27,025 bases of DNA from a virus. Location of the stretch: positions 1 through 27,025 of the IMG/VR virus record IMGVR_UViG_3300042914_002041; one strand, given 5' to 3'. A program made the translations under genes and the position numbers. Within the stretch, counting starts at the first letter, position 1. Every line of letters begins with the position of its first letter. Shown piece after piece: positions 5,801 through 13,500 of this stretch. The notes beneath the pieces were generated by a model that made no database searches, had not been told where the DNA came from, and saw only the letters and a list, made by a program, of their open reading frames with translations.

Positions 5801-6721
5801 CTATCCCTTCGTTTCGCAATGCTCCAGCCAGCTCTGGAGCCAGTCGGCATCGTATCCCATGGCCTTGGCGAAGTCCTCGAGCTCGGACCAGCCATCGCCA
5901 CGCGCCACCATGTGGACCACGCACCGCTTCACCCAGCCCTCGACGTCGGTCTCGAAGCCGCCCGCCGGCCATGGCATCCGGCCATGAAGTTCGCGCAGGT
6001 CGGGGATGCGTTCGTCGTCCTCGTACCCCGTGGTCCAGATCCATCGATGGACCCGCTCGTCCTCGGTCGTCCAGTCCGGCGGTGGCTTGAGCCGGCCGAG
6101 TCCCAGGCGCTCGTAACCCGTCATCCGATCCCCGGCCACCACCGTCTTTCGGGCGATTGTCGGCCGCAGGAGCTTGACCTGCTTCGGCTCGGCCTTGTAG
6201 TTGATCGTTCCCGCCACCCGCAGGATTCGGGCGAGGTCGTGGGTCGAATCCACACCCGGCAGGATTCGGTGCTGGTGGGCCTTGACGCGCATGGTGGCCT
6301 TGTCCCGTGCCTCGCGCTTGGCCACGTTCTGGACCGCGGAGAGGAACCAATAGCCGTGCCATCCGTTGCCGGTGTGTACCACCATGTCGGCCTCGCAGAG
6401 AAGCTCGACGTCGGCACCCTCGACCTTCGCATCGAGGTCGACCCAGAAGCATCCCATCTGCTGGACCATCTGCGCGGATTTCCCGCCGCGCTCGCACCGC
6501 GGGAGGACGCCGACATAGACGTCACGTCCCTCGGAGACCCACGCCCCGATCTTGTCGAGCATGTCCTCGCACGGGTCGCCCTCGAGGCACGTCGGGAGGC
6601 CGAACCATTCGCTCGCGGCCCGTTTCGCATGGAGCGTCCGAACCTCGATCCAGCCTTCCCGGTATGGGCCGAACAATCGCCGGAGGTAGGCCCGAGCCTC
6701 CTCCCGCAGGTACTGCGCCAT
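5801..6721 (-). CDS. AEP-type (RepB/prim-pol-like) DNA primase
   Basis: 306 aa. Archaeo-eukaryotic primase features appear in order: FWVDLDAK (92-99) with the two metal-binding Asp residues 95 and 97, WHGYWFL (121-127) giving the strand with His122, and HDLARILRVAGTINYK (161-176), the R-x-(P/A)-G-T-x-N-x-K signature that binds nucleotide. The C-terminal third (from about 210) is helical and probably accessory. No zinc-binding DnaG domain is present. It would synthesise primers for the helicase encoded directly downstream, 3 bp away. The ATG at 6719-6721 follows AAGGGATATCAG. The PriCT domain that often follows this primase fold in one chain is found here on the helicase. Confidence 0.85.
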   Translation of the reverse strand: MAQYLREEARAYLRRLFGPYREGWIEVRTLHAKRAASEWFGLPTCLEGDPCEDMLDKIGAWVSEGRDVYVGVLPRCERGGKSAQMVQQMGCFWVDLDAKVEGADVELLCEADMVVHTGNGWHGYWFLSAVQNVAKREARDKATMRVKAHQHRILPGVDSTHDLARILRVAGTINYKAEPKQVKLLRPTIARKTVVAGDRMTGYERLGLGRLKPPPDWTTEDERVHRWIWTTGYEDDERIPDLRELHGRMPWPAGGFETDVEGWVKRCVVHMVARGDGWSELEDFAKAMGYDADWLQSWLEHCETKG

Positions 6722-6733
6722 TCTGATATCCCT

Positions 6734-7093
6734 TCAGATTTCGATTTGGAAGCCGACATGGTCGGCGATCGCCCGAGCGGCTTCGGGCCAACTGTAACAT
6801 ATCGCGAACCGATATCCAAACGGCTCGAGCTGTTCGCGCCACTTGGCCTGCTCGACCGTGAGTCGGCCTTTGGGAGCCTTCATCTCGATCCATAGGCCGG
6901 GAGCCGGCACCGGAAGGAAGATGTCCCAGACGCCGGCGCGAACCCCGAGCGCCTTGAACTTCGCGGCGGTTCGCGGGTCGCGGTACCCCCCGTTCGGCGT
7001 GTGGTACGCCAGCGCCAGCTCGGGATGCTTCGTCGCCATCAACCGGAGCCACGTCACCAGAGCGATCTGCTCCTTATCCTCGAGGTGTTTCAA
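6734..7093 (-). CDS. VRR-NUC domain nuclease
   Basis: 119 aa. The VRR-NUC (PD-(D/E)xK) arrangement is complete: Glu8 in EDKEQIALVTWL, HTPNGGYR (31-38), Gly54-x2-Asp57 in RAGVWDIFLP, Glu70-x-Lys72 in LWIEMKAPKG, and Gln82 in LTVEQAKW. Stand-alone phage VRR-NUC proteins act on branched or flapped DNA in replication and recombination. The start is TTG (7091-7093) four bases behind AGGAGG and overlaps the end of the sigma gene by 20 bp; the next Met is too far inside the fold. It belongs to the same unit as sigma factor, primase and helicase. Confidence 0.9.
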   Translation of the reverse strand: MKHLEDKEQIALVTWLRLMATKHPELALAYHTPNGGYRDPRTAAKFKALGVRAGVWDIFLPVPAPGLWIEMKAPKGRLTVEQAKWREQLEPFGYRFAICYSWPEAARAIADHVGFQIEI

Positions 7094-7889
7094 CTTGCCT
7101 CCTGAGTCGCTTGAGCAGGGATCGGAGCTTCTGCTCGATGTTGGCCGGACTGCATCGCTCGGCCGCGGCGATCTCCCGCAAGGACATCGGATCGGAACCG
7201 TCGAGCCCGAATCGCATCGTCAGGAGCCGGCGGTAGTTGTCCGGCAGTTGCTCAATGTGATCCATGATCCTGTCCATCTCGATGGAATCGACGATCGATC
7301 CTTCGTGGGACTGGTGTGCATCGATGGTGGACGCGTCCTGGTAATTTGCCAGCGACAGATCCTCGAGGAAGAACAGCTCGAATGCCGACATCCGTTTGAG
7401 GTCGGCCAGCATCGCGGCGTTGCAATCAAGGTGGGCCATGATCTGCTGGTCGCTCGGATCGGCCCCGTGTTCGCGCCGGTGGGCGTCGAGGTACTTGTTC
7501 ATCCGGCGGTATCGGTAGACGGTATGCTCGGGAATCCGCGTGGCCATGCTCGATTCGAGCGTCATCCTTCGGACGCGGCTCGAGATCCAGTAGGTCGCGT
7601 ATGTCGAGAACTTCCACCCCATGGCGGGATCGAACCGTTCGACCGCCTTCGATATGCCGACCAGAGCCTCGGTCATGGCGTCGTCGACGATATTGCCCTT
7701 GGACCATTTGGCGATCATCTTGAGAGCCAGGCCCCGGTGTTGCCGGAGCATGGTCTCCATCGCATCCTTGGCCTCGATGCCCTGCTGGACTGCAAGGCAA
7801 AGGACCGCGTCCTCTTCCTTGGTGGGGATGCGGTCCTCGATTGCCAGCCTACGGACTATCCCGCGGACCATCGCGGGAGTCACTTTCAC
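7074..7889 (-). CDS. Sigma-70 family RNA polymerase sigma factor
   Basis: 271 aa from GTG 7887-7889, which overlaps the stop of the XRE repressor (GTGA); an ATG six codons later (7871) is an alternative start. Region 2 is clear: RGLALKMIAKWSKG, then DPAMGWKFSTYATYWISSRVRR (88-108) matching 2.3-2.4. A helical region 3 follows (RIPEHTVYRYRRMNKYL), and region 4 has LPDNYRRLLTMRFGLDG then SLREIAAAERCSPANIEQ as its HTH (about 215-255). There is no long region 1, so this is a group 3-like or minimal primary-like factor. Phage sigma factors redirect host polymerase to phage promoters. Coupling to the repressor gene suggests the two are made together. Which promoters it reads is unknown. Confidence 0.9.
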   Translation of the reverse strand: MKVTPAMVRGIVRRLAIEDRIPTKEEDAVLCLAVQQGIEAKDAMETMLRQHRGLALKMIAKWSKGNIVDDAMTEALVGISKAVERFDPAMGWKFSTYATYWISSRVRRMTLESSMATRIPEHTVYRYRRMNKYLDAHRREHGADPSDQQIMAHLDCNAAMLADLKRMSAFELFFLEDLSLANYQDASTIDAHQSHEGSIVDSIEMDRIMDHIEQLPDNYRRLLTMRFGLDGSDPMSLREIAAAERCSPANIEQKLRSLLKRLRRQVETPRG

Positions 7890-8092
7890 CCGGTGGACTC
7901 GCCGGCAAGTCGGGCTTGCCGTCGCCGGATGATCATGGCCATGACCTGATCCGGTGCCATGCCCAACGCCTCGGCCAATCGGGAAAGGTTGTCGTCCTTG
8001 GGGATCATCCTGCCGGACAACCAAGCGGAGACCTGCGGCTGGTGCGCTCCCATGCGGGAGGCGATGTCGTTTTGACTCAATCCTCTGATCAT
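7886..8092 (-). CDS. XRE/Cro-type repressor
   Basis: 68 aa, essentially one helix-turn-helix domain: LSQNDIASRMGAHQPQVSAW (5-24), with the recognition helix HQPQVSAWLSG, then NLSRLAEALGMAPDQVMAMI completing the five-helix bundle. There is no C-terminal dimerisation or autocleavage domain, so it resembles small Cro-like or phage-plasmid control proteins. The ATG (8090-8092) lies at the edge of the divergent region before erf, which holds a perfect inverted repeat suited to a dimeric repressor. The start has no ribosome-binding site and a TATACT only 6 bp upstream, suggesting a leaderless message. Its stop overlaps the sigma start. Confidence 0.88.
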   Translation of the reverse strand: MIRGLSQNDIASRMGAHQPQVSAWLSGRMIPKDDNLSRLAEALGMAPDQVMAMIIRRRQARLAGESTG

Positions 8093-8098
8093 GCCCCA

Positions 8099-8104
8099 AG
8101 TATA
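8099..8104 (-). promoter_or_regulatory. -10 element for a possibly leaderless repressor transcript
   Basis: TATACT on the minus strand, 6 bp before the repressor ATG. Transcription from it would begin at or beside the A of the start codon. No good -35 is visible at 16-18 bp, which fits a promoter needing activation or a second sigma factor. Confidence 0.4.
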
Positions 8105-8126
8105 TCAGCGCACGGTATCCCCGCCC

Positions 8127-8156
8127 TTGCGTTCTGATAACGGGGCACGTTATAGT
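8127..8156 (+). promoter_or_regulatory. erf promoter with overlapping palindromic operator
   Basis: -35 TTGCGT (8127-8132), 18-bp spacer, -10 TATAGT (8151-8156). Inside is a perfect inverted repeat, ATAACG (8137-8142) and CGTTAT (8148-8153), with a 5-bp centre. The right arm covers the start of the -10, so a bound repressor would block polymerase. It is followed by GGAGG and the erf ATG at 8175. This is the main control point between the divergent minus- and plus-strand units. Confidence 0.65.
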
Positions 8157-8174
8157 GTCTGCCGGAGGTTGGAA

Positions 8175-8693
8175 ATGAATCACTCGACGGATATCTCGAA
8201 GATCGCCTTGGCGCTTGTCAAGGCACAAGCCGCCATGCCGGCGGTCGGCAAGGAAGGCAACAACCCGGCGTTCCGGTCCAAGTACATGACGCTCGACGGC
8301 ATCCTCTCGGTCGCCGTCCCCGTGTTGACCGCGAACGGCATGGCCCTGGTGCAAGGCTCCGAGGTCGTCGCCAAGGACGACAACGATCGGCCGGTCTCGA
8401 TCACGGTCGAGTCCCGCCTGATCCATGAATCGGGCGAATGGATTGCGTCGAGCGCCACCATTCCCGTATCGAAGCCGGACGCCCACGGCATGGGCTCGGC
8501 GATCACCTACGGTCGGCGCTACTCGGTGGCATCCCTGCTCGGCATCATGGCCGGCGAGGACGACGACGCGAACGGCGCGGCGAACGTGGCGCCGCAACCG
8601 CAAACACGGCAGACCACGCAACCCTCGAGGCCGGTAAAGCTTCGGGGATTCCACATCTCGGAACCGATTGGAGGAAACAATGGCAATGGTTGA
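8175..8693 (+). CDS. erf: ERF-family single-strand annealing recombinase
   Basis: 172 aa. ATG 8175-8177 follows GGAGG; the in-phase frame extending upstream reaches through the promoter and was rejected. ERF superfamily pattern: an N-terminal helix with KIALALVKAQAAMPAV, NPAFRSKYMTLDGI (30-43), a beta-rich middle, and the diagnostic GSAITYGRRYSVASLLGI (107-124). The tail is Gln/Thr/Pro-rich and disordered. ERF proteins anneal complementary single strands and help circularise or recombine phage DNA. It is the first gene of the plus-strand unit under the operator-bearing promoter and overlaps the Gam-like gene by 14 bp. Confidence 0.92.
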   Translation: MNHSTDISKIALALVKAQAAMPAVGKEGNNPAFRSKYMTLDGILSVAVPVLTANGMALVQGSEVVAKDDNDRPVSITVESRLIHESGEWIASSATIPVSKPDAHGMGSAITYGRRYSVASLLGIMAGEDDDANGAANVAPQPQTRQTTQPSRPVKLRGFHISEPIGGNNGNG

Positions 8694-9255
8694 AATCGAC
8701 GGTGAGCTTTGGGACGACGAGACCGGGAACTACCTCGGCCCCGTCTCGGTGTGGATCGATGGCGACATCGATTCGGAGGAGAAGGCTCTGGTGGCGATGC
8801 GTCGCCACCTCGAGCTGGAGACCCAACTGGCGGCGCGAAAGGCCGAGCTGGCGATCGTCCAGTCGAACATCGAGCGGCTGGTGAAGGACGCCGGTAAACG
8901 GCTCGAGTGGTTCGCGAGCAGGTATGGGGAACAGCTCAAGGGCTTCGCGATCGACAACATGCCGAGGGACAAGGCCGGCAACATCAAGACCAAGACGTGG
9001 CGATGCCCTTACGGCACCATCTCGATCCGGTCGGTGGCTCCGAAGGTCGCGGTGATCGACGAGGGCAAAGCGATCGAGTGGGCCGAGCGGTCGTGCCCCG
9101 CGGCGGTCAAGATCAAGCGCTCGATCCTGATCTCCGAAGTCCCCGCGGAGATCAAGGCAAAGATGCTGGCCAAGCCGGAAGCCGCCGAGCAGGTGGGGTT
9201 CCGCGTCGTACCGGGCGAAGAGGTCGTCCACATCAAGACAGGAGTGGCGGAATGA
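8680..9255 (+). CDS. gam: Gam-like host-nuclease inhibitor / Gp157-like protein
   Basis: 191 aa from ATG 8680-8682 behind GGAGGAAACA. A long coiled coil (about residues 30-75: MRRHLELETQLAARKAELAI onwards) is followed by KTKTWRCPYGTISIRSVAPKVAVID, the strand pair characteristic of Mu Gam-like proteins. A C-terminal segment, KAKMLAKPEAAEQVGFRVV, matches the Gam ending in which a residue string with PEA precedes a GI/GFRV strand. Mu Gam coats double-stranded ends and protects them from exonucleases, which fits its pairing with the ERF annealase. The related siphovirus Gp157 family is the alternative name. Confidence 0.82.
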   Translation: MAMVEIDGELWDDETGNYLGPVSVWIDGDIDSEEKALVAMRRHLELETQLAARKAELAIVQSNIERLVKDAGKRLEWFASRYGEQLKGFAIDNMPRDKAGNIKTKTWRCPYGTISIRSVAPKVAVIDEGKAIEWAERSCPAAVKIKRSILISEVPAEIKAKMLAKPEAAEQVGFRVVPGEEVVHIKTGVAE

Positions 9256-9494
9256 AGCGGACATCGAATCGGAATCGGATCAAGGCGGCGCTGTCGCAGA
9301 TGTACTACGCGGCGCTCGAGCTGAAGGCCATCGGGTACGACGACGAGGACGGCATCGGACTCGCGGATTCGTCGGAAGTGCGGGATGCCGAGCATCGGCT
9401 CGACGAGATCGCGCTGGCGCTCCGAATGGTGCTGGTGAACATGGAACCGGTCCACCGGAATCCGCTCGAGCGGATGTTCGGCATGAAGGACTGA
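9252..9494 (+). CDS. 80-aa helical hypothetical protein
   Basis: Starts MKRTSNRNRIKAALSQMYYA at ATG 9252-9254, overlapping the Gam-like stop (ATGA). Two amphipathic helices (IKAALSQMYYAALELKAIG and AEHRLDEIALALRMVLVNM) joined by an acidic loop, with a basic N-terminus. No family recognised. It is part of the recombination unit, after which a fresh promoter begins. Confidence 0.7.
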   Translation: MKRTSNRNRIKAALSQMYYAALELKAIGYDDEDGIGLADSSEVRDAEHRLDEIALALRMVLVNMEPVHRNPLERMFGMKD

Positions 9495-9502
9495 AAATAA
9501 AT

Positions 9503-9554
9503 CGGCACGTTTTATCGGGATGCCATTGCGCCCCGGTAACGCGTGCCGTATTAT
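9503..9554 (+). promoter_or_regulatory. Promoter with two operator-like copies, ParB-like gene
   Basis: -35 TTGCGC (9526-9531), 17-bp spacer, -10 TATTAT (9549-9554). The spacer carries CGGTAACGCGTGCCG (9534-9548). A second copy in opposite orientation, CGGCACGTTTTATCGG (9503-9518), agrees with it at 13 of 16 positions when inverted, and CGGCACG (9503-9509) and CGTGCCG (9542-9548) form an inverted repeat. The elements match those at the erf and SSB promoters. The 9495-9589 gap contains no gene. Confidence 0.6.
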
Positions 9555-9589
9555 TGACGTGTCGGGTCCACCGACTAAGGGATAGAACA

Positions 9590-9925
9590 ATGGAAACAAT
9601 GATGAAGACTTGGGCGATCGAACCGTTGCACGGAATCATGGACTGCGAAAAGTTCCGCGCGTTGGTCGCATCGATGGAAACCGAAGGATGGGTCGGACGC
9701 CCGATCCTCGCGATCGGCACGGAGGAATGTGCCCAAGCGATCACCGGCACCCATCGCCTCTATGCGGCCCGCGAAGCCGAGATCGACGTGCCGGTTGTCC
9801 TGATCGAGACCGACATCGACTGGACCGAGGAATACCGAATTTCGACCGAGGTTGATCGGCGCGAATTGGTCGAAGCGCTGGGAACCCAAGAGGCGATCGA
9901 GTTGTTGTTGGCCGAAGACGAATAG
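9590..9925 (+). CDS. ParB/sulfiredoxin-fold protein
   Basis: 111 aa from ATG 9590-9592, preceded by AAGGGATAGAAC. The core GWVGRPILAIGTEECAQAIT then GTHRLYAAREAEIDVPVVLI (53-72) has the strand-loop-helix layout of the ParB N-terminal fold, with GTHR in place of the usual G-x-x-R box. The rest is a short acidic helical tail. No ParB helix-turn-helix or ParA partner is present, so this is a stand-alone domain as found in phage ParB-like nucleases or regulators rather than a partition protein. It has its own operator-bearing promoter and ends 2 bp from the convergent endolysin gene. Confidence 0.72.
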   Translation: METMMKTWAIEPLHGIMDCEKFRALVASMETEGWVGRPILAIGTEECAQAITGTHRLYAAREAEIDVPVVLIETDIDWTEEYRISTEVDRRELVEALGTQEAIELLLAEDE

Positions 9926-9927
9926 AC

Positions 9928-10446
9928 TCAAAACTTGATCTTGACGAACCCGCCCCTGCTACCCAGCATGGCGCGGGTTCTTCGCTTTTGATACACACCG
10001 TCCCCGTCTCGATTGACGCTGGTGGCCGTGTCCGGTCCGGTATTGCCCTCCACGGTCGTCCAGATGCCCGCAGACGGGCAATCGACCACGATCCCGATAT
10101 GGGCGCACCGTTGCTTGGCCTCGAACCAGAAGACCGCGAGATCGCCCGGTTCGACGTCGTCCAGCTCCGCGGTTCGAGCCGGCACCCACAAGCCGTTGCG
10201 CTTCGCCCACGCCTCGTAGCTGGGAACCCACCCGGAATCCGGGAATCCATCGGGAAGCTCCTTGTCGAGCCGCTCCGCGGCCTTCTCGAGCCGGAACCGG
10301 ACGAACGCCGCGCACCACGGGGAACCTGGAGGGATGCCGACCGCCGCCTGGTACATCTCGACCCACTTGCCCCGGTTCTCCCCATCCTCGACGACTCCGA
10401 CATTCTCCAACGCCTGCCGCGCCGCCAATCGCGCAATGTTTCCCAT
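9928..10446 (-). CDS. CHAP-type peptidoglycan hydrolase (endolysin)
   Basis: 172 aa. CHAP/NlpC-like motifs: GSPWCAAFVRF with catalytic Cys45, a long insertion, PGDLAVFWF (100-108), CAHIGIV with His116, and TVEGNT (131-136) giving the third polar residue. The N-terminus is a helix (ARLAARQALENVGVVE); no signal peptide, so export would need a holin, or wall degradation would occur from the outside. Starts at ATG 10444-10446 behind CCGGAGA. It is the last gene of the structural unit and convergent with the ParB-like gene. A virion-associated wall hydrolase is an alternative to a lysis endolysin. The cell-wall binding domain usual in larger endolysins is absent. Confidence 0.82.
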   Translation of the reverse strand: MGNIARLAARQALENVGVVEDGENRGKWVEMYQAAVGIPPGSPWCAAFVRFRLEKAAERLDKELPDGFPDSGWVPSYEAWAKRNGLWVPARTAELDDVEPGDLAVFWFEAKQRCAHIGIVVDCPSAGIWTTVEGNTGPDTATSVNRDGDGVYQKRRTRAMLGSRGGFVKIKF

Positions 10447-10497
10447 GTCGTTCTCCGGTATAATGGAGTCGCCGGGATTCCAGCCTCCGGTTCGATT

Positions 10498-10540
10498 GGC
10501 CAGCCGGCGTTCTATCCCTTCTCCGGCTGGCCTTTGCTTT
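10498..10540. terminator. Perfect 10-bp hairpin between tail and endolysin genes
   Basis: GGCCAGCCGG (10498-10507) pairs exactly with CCGGCTGGCC (10523-10532) around a 15-nt loop that contains the AAGGGATAGAAC element (minus strand, 10509-10520). On the plus strand it is followed by TTTGCTTTT, so it would stop plus-strand readthrough from the recombination unit; on the minus strand no U-tract follows. The 10447-10540 gap has no gene. Confidence 0.6.
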
Positions 10541-13500
10541 TCAGCTGAAGCTTTCCCCGTCGTCGACCGAGGAAATCTCGACCACCGCGCCGGAACTGTT
10601 TCCGTAGAGGATGTACCACTTGCCGAGACGCCACGTCACCGCGGTCTTCGCGTCGGCCACGCCTCCGGTGACAATGTTGGAAACCGCGGTGATCACGTTG
10701 TCTTGGGCATCGCGAACCTGACGCTTCAGGTTCGACCCGTCGGTAAATACGATCAGGCGCTTGCCGAGCGGATTCGTCGCCACCGAGGCGTTCTTGCCGG
10801 TCGAGTTGATTGTCGTTGCCACTGATACTGTCATCCCTTCGTCGTCGGTGTACCGCTCGGCGATGCCGCCTCCGGCCTTGTCAATCACGATCCACAGCCG
10901 CCCGATTGCGGATGCCTTGTCGTATGCGATCGCCACGCAGTCGACATCGCCGACCGTTGTGATGACCTCCTCCCAAAGGTTTGCATTCGGCCCCGCTGCG
11001 AAATAGAGCCGGAGCGTACCAGCCACGTCGAGAGCGTACGCAACCCGCTGGTTGGGCGCGGTATCGATCGAGACGCAACCAGCCTCCGCCAAACCCTTGG
11101 CGCGAAAATGACGGCGCTTGCGAGCTTTGGCCTGGTATGTCCCGCCAGTACCTCCGTCGAAGTCGAGCGTGATGTCCCCGCCGGCACCACGGCCGAACGG
11201 CGTCCCCGTCTGGGCATAACCATCGCTGTTCGTCGAACCAGTACCGCGAGCCGTCGATGCCTGTGTCAGCGTCAACGTCGAGCTGGTGTCGTTGAGGCCA
11301 GCGCTGGTGAGAGACAAACCCACGCCTTGCGTCCGCAGGATCTTGGCGGCCTTGAGCGTCAACGCACCACTCGTTCCGCTGTTTGCATGCTGAAACACGT
11401 CGCCGACATTGCCAGGACAATTCGACAATCGTGTGAATCCGCCTTGCCACGGTAACGTCAGCGCGCCGTCGGCATTGGTCCTTTGCGTCGCATCGATGCC
11501 GGATTGCCACGCTCCCGCCGTCGCGCCCACCGGTGCCTTCCACCAGTAGCCACCGCCGAGGATGCCGTGCATCTCGCGCTCGCGGTTGTACCAAGCAGCC
11601 GATCCACTTCCCACCGAAGGCGCGGCGATGGTCGAGGACCATTTGGGACAGAGCCTAGCCGGATTGATCCTTCCCGCCAGCCACTCGATGGATCGCTCGT
11701 ATAGGCTGTGGGTATACACGCCGCTGGCACCGCCGACCGTCGTATCCCACTCGGTGTCCGACCACTCCGCGGCGATCAGCCGTCCCTCGAGGTCGACCTC
11801 GTACGATTGCCGGACCTTGTGGTACGTCGTCGTGTCTGCCTCCGAGACCACCGTGGCCGGCCTCTGCTCGATCCATGCGTTGTGCGTCGGCAGATTGGTG
11901 CAATAGATCGTATTGGTGAGGGTGCGCTTGCCCTTGATCGATGTGATCGTAAAAGTGCGGGAACTGCCGACCTCGATGCGGATCGTAGTGGCATAGGTCG
12001 GTCCCGCATAAGGTCCGGTGCCCGTGCGTGGGTATGAGTCCTCGTTCCCGCCGTCGGCAGTCCAGTCCTGACTGTAAGGGTATGTCGTGTCGGTGGCGTC
12101 GGTGGTCGCGGTCTCGCTCGTTGGGGAGCATAGATCGATGACCCATGTCGCGCTGTTGCCGGATCCCGGCGCGGTGATCGCCGTTCCCGCGCTATCCTTC
12201 GTCCAGCTCTTCGATCCGATCTTGATGGTCACGGCCGCGCCCGCCCCTGCACCGCCGGTCTCGGCCACGATGACCTCGAGGTAGCGCCATCCCATCAAGC
12301 CCTGCCACGCGGGCGTGTTGCCGGTGTAGGATCGCTGGACGCCCCACGGCGTACCGCCCAGCGCGGTATCGGTACCGGTCAGATCGTCGGACTTCTCAGG
12401 CGTCTCGATCGACAAGGCATCCATCTTGCGATCCTTCAGCAACAGCTTGAGATCGGCAGTCGGCTCGGACTCGGTCGTTGCCGAACTGGATTTGATCCCG
12501 ATCGAGATGGCGCCCCAGTTGCTGGCCAGCGTGTAGTCGTCCTCGTCCTCGACCGTGGTGCCATCCTTTACCCAGACCTCGCTCGACTCGTACCGATACT
12601 TGCGGCTGGTGTCGGTATACGCTCCGCCACTGGCCGTGACATCGACGGTCGTCCCCGCTCGTTCGTACTCGAGCGTCATGGTGTCCGGATATGACACCTC
12701 CATCGCCCGAAGCTGGGCATCGAGGCTGTATTCCAGCGGGACCGCGAGGAACCGTTGGGAGTAGGCCGATCCAACATCCCCGATCGCATCCGATACGCAA
12801 GTTGCCGTCACCTTGACACCGTCGGTGTTGTTGGCATATGCCGAGCCGTGCGTCCCGCTGGCGCTGATGTTCTGGTCGATCTGGGCACCGCGCCAAGTAC
12901 CGGAGATCTTGCCGTTGATCGAGAACGCCGAATCATCGAAGAGCTGCTCGGCGAAAGCCTCGACCTCGGCATCGACGTAATCAGGGATGGCAAGCTCGGT
13001 CGAGCTGGCGAATGTGCCGGAGCGCGTGGCGCTGGCCGACCCGAGGTTGACCTCGATGCTGTAACTCCCGCCGTTTCGCGTGCGATAGAACAAACGGTAC
13101 TCGACGCCGTGCGGCGGGTCCGGCATGAAGTTCACCGCGTTGGACCCGGTCCCGCTCGGTGTCGCCGGCTTGGTGACCTCTAGGCACAGTTGGCAGTCGA
13201 TCGATATCTGCCAATCACCCGTCGAGTCGATCGAGATGTACTGCTTGCCGCTTGGCGTGTACGTCGTCAGGCCGTCGTCGGTCGTGGTCCCGCCGACCGC
13301 ATCGGTAACCACCACGCGCCATCCGATCTCGTAGGTGTATTGGCTTGACGGCGGCGTTGGGATATTGACGATCTCATGCGGATCGAAGGTGAACGAGCCC
13401 GCGCCTGGAATCGACAACGAACCCCAGCTCTGGCCGTCGTGCGTCGGATCTTCCGGAGGTATCACTCCGTCTCCGTAGCGGGTCCATTCGATCTCGCCGA

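Noticed and set aside
5699-6895. 398-codon plus-strand open frame over the primase gene
   Set aside because: Mirror of the AEP primase and helicase genes, with Arg/Pro/His-rich composition typical of antisense frames.
7074-8654. 526-codon minus-strand frame extending upstream of the sigma factor
   Set aside because: The extension runs through the repressor gene, the divergent promoter and antisense to erf; the sigma domain is complete from the GTG at 7889.
10461-10466. TATAAT on the plus strand upstream of the endolysin start
   Set aside because: No -35 at a suitable distance and it points toward antisense of the tail genes, just before a terminator-shaped hairpin.
10488-10507. GGTTCGATTGG resembling a tRNA T-loop
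   Set aside because: No acceptor, D or anticodon arms around it; it is the flank of the 10-bp hairpin.
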